Shown: one piece after another, positions 63,236 through 64,000 of the stretch
How positions within the stretch are numbered: position 1 is the first letter of the stretch
Layout: each line of letters opens with the position of its first letter
From: Tilletia caries
Taxonomy: Eukaryota > Basidiomycota > Exobasidiomycetes > Tilletiales > Tilletiaceae
Assembly (NCBI GenBank): GCA_032718865.1
Contig: JALUTQ010000032.1
Location: 868,001 to 932,000 of the forward strand
Length of the DNA: 64,000 nucleotides
Direction: 5' to 3'
Position numbers and translations under genes: made by a program
Notes under the pieces: generated by a model
Database searches by the model: none
Told to the model about the DNA's origin: nothing
Seen by the model: only the letters and a program-made list of their open reading frames with translations

Positions 63236-64000
63236 GCAGCGTCGCGACTCGCGGGCGCTCACGTTTGGGACAGCAACCAGAAGGTGCCGAGCAGGGAGCC
63301 GAGATGGCGTGCGAAACTCGCCAAAAAGATCTTCTCGCCTGGAAATTTTGAGGACCATATTTACGTAAGCACCTTTTGAGAACTCGCCGCATGGACGAGG
63401 TCCCAGCCAACCCAGGCTCAACCTGACTTGACAACAATTCCAACCCTCTAGGGTCACAAGTCGATGCGTGCCCCATACGACATCCATCCGGCGGTCCGGG
63501 ACGTGGACGACGACGAGGAGCTCCAGGATCTAGTCAGCCTCGCCGCCCATGCGCTGTCGAGCTTGTACAGCAAGGACGAGCACTTGCTGTCTTTCTCCTC
63601 CCCCCCCTCCTCCTCGACATCAACATCGATCAGCCGGACTGGGACATTGGCAGCGTTCTTGCTGAGCCCTTACATCTTACTCTCGTACTCGCTCCAGTCG
63701 ATCATCCTCACTTTCTACGCCTTCGTGCCCCATGAAGAACAGTTTTCCGCCCGGCTCGATATCTTGGTTCCCATCTTCCTTTCCAATGTTAAAATCCTCA
63801 CGAGCCCGTCTTCGTCTCCAGCTCCTTCCCCGGATACCACCACTTCTGCTGCCACGACTACGACGGTCCACTTTGCTCAAGCTCGCGTCGCTGTTATCCT
63901 GGCCGCATTGCAACTGCCTTACCTCGGAGCCCACTTCGCCGCCCAGCCGTTCTGCAACCTGATCAACGTCACCCTCGACCATTCCCGCACGCACACGCCT
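63236..64000 (+). CDS. Unknown partly hydrophobic protein, 5' part, cut by the window edge
   Basis: An exon ending at about 63369 (RWRAKLAKKIFSPGNFEDHIY) joins after a GT-AG intron to one starting near 63453 (GHKSMRAPYDIHPAVRDVDD), which stays open to the edge. It includes hydrophobic segments (GTLAAFLLSPYILLSY, SLQSIILTFYAFV) that may be membrane helices, and Ser/Thr linkers. The true start codon is upstream of 63240 or is the ATG at 63465; I could not decide. Family not recognised. Confidence 0.5.

Overview
The window is eukaryotic and almost certainly fungal, most likely a basidiomycete. Genes carry short GT-AG introns of about 55-110 bases, coding sequence is GC-rich, and the mobile elements include intron-bearing Tnp2-type (CACTA-like) DNA transposons of the kind common in Basidiomycota. 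I cannot name the genus from sequence alone.

Layout. Ordinary chromosomal genes sit at both edges. On the left (1-1852) is a Ran1/Pat1-like protein kinase gene whose tail runs off the edge. On the right (52.8-64 kb) are a CUE-domain (ASCC2/Cue3-like) gene, an Fmp46-like gene ending in a CaaX box, a long low-complexity protein gene, a mitochondrial short-chain dehydrogenase gene (arabinitol/sorbose-reductase-like), and the start of an unrecognised, partly hydrophobic protein.

Between about 4.6 and 51.2 kb lies an island made almost wholly of mobile DNA. Most elements have ends that can be read directly: a 621-base MITE (4599-5219, TSD CTT); CACTA-like element A (6169-16346, 25-base TIRs, TSD ATG); CACTA-like element B (17291-28575, 27-base TIRs, TSD TGT); a mariner-type MITE (28594-29351, TA); an LTR element (29603-38327, TSD CCTTC) broken by a complete hAT element (31382-37844, 8-base TSD GTCGAGGG); a 5.7-kb tandem array of 20 near-identical ~279-base units, each holding a tRNA-like Pol III module (38710-44396, flanked by a 9-base direct repeat); and a 6.3-kb Tc1/mariner element (44871-51206, TA).

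The striking theme is cargo. Element B carries an intact three-exon histone H3 gene whose tail has lost K9 (to Q) and the K27 motif, plus fused fragments of ERG6 and of a gene resembling STI1, and a BED-like zinc-finger gene. The hAT carries an intact four-exon protein-kinase gene convergent with its transposase. The Tc1/mariner element carries a ceramidase-UBX chimeric gene and an orphan 484-residue gene. The LTR element carries an FHA-like gene, which the hAT has interrupted. Elements A and B share a two-gene core (Tnp2 transposase convergent with a homologous accessory protein) in mirrored order.

Several otherwise good reading frames break at runs of G or C, which suggests assembly indels rather than decay. 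Two other breaks are exact short tandem duplications (17-base units in the Ran1-like kinase, 13-base units in the ERG6 fragment) and look real. All boundaries come from reading the bases; no database search was run.
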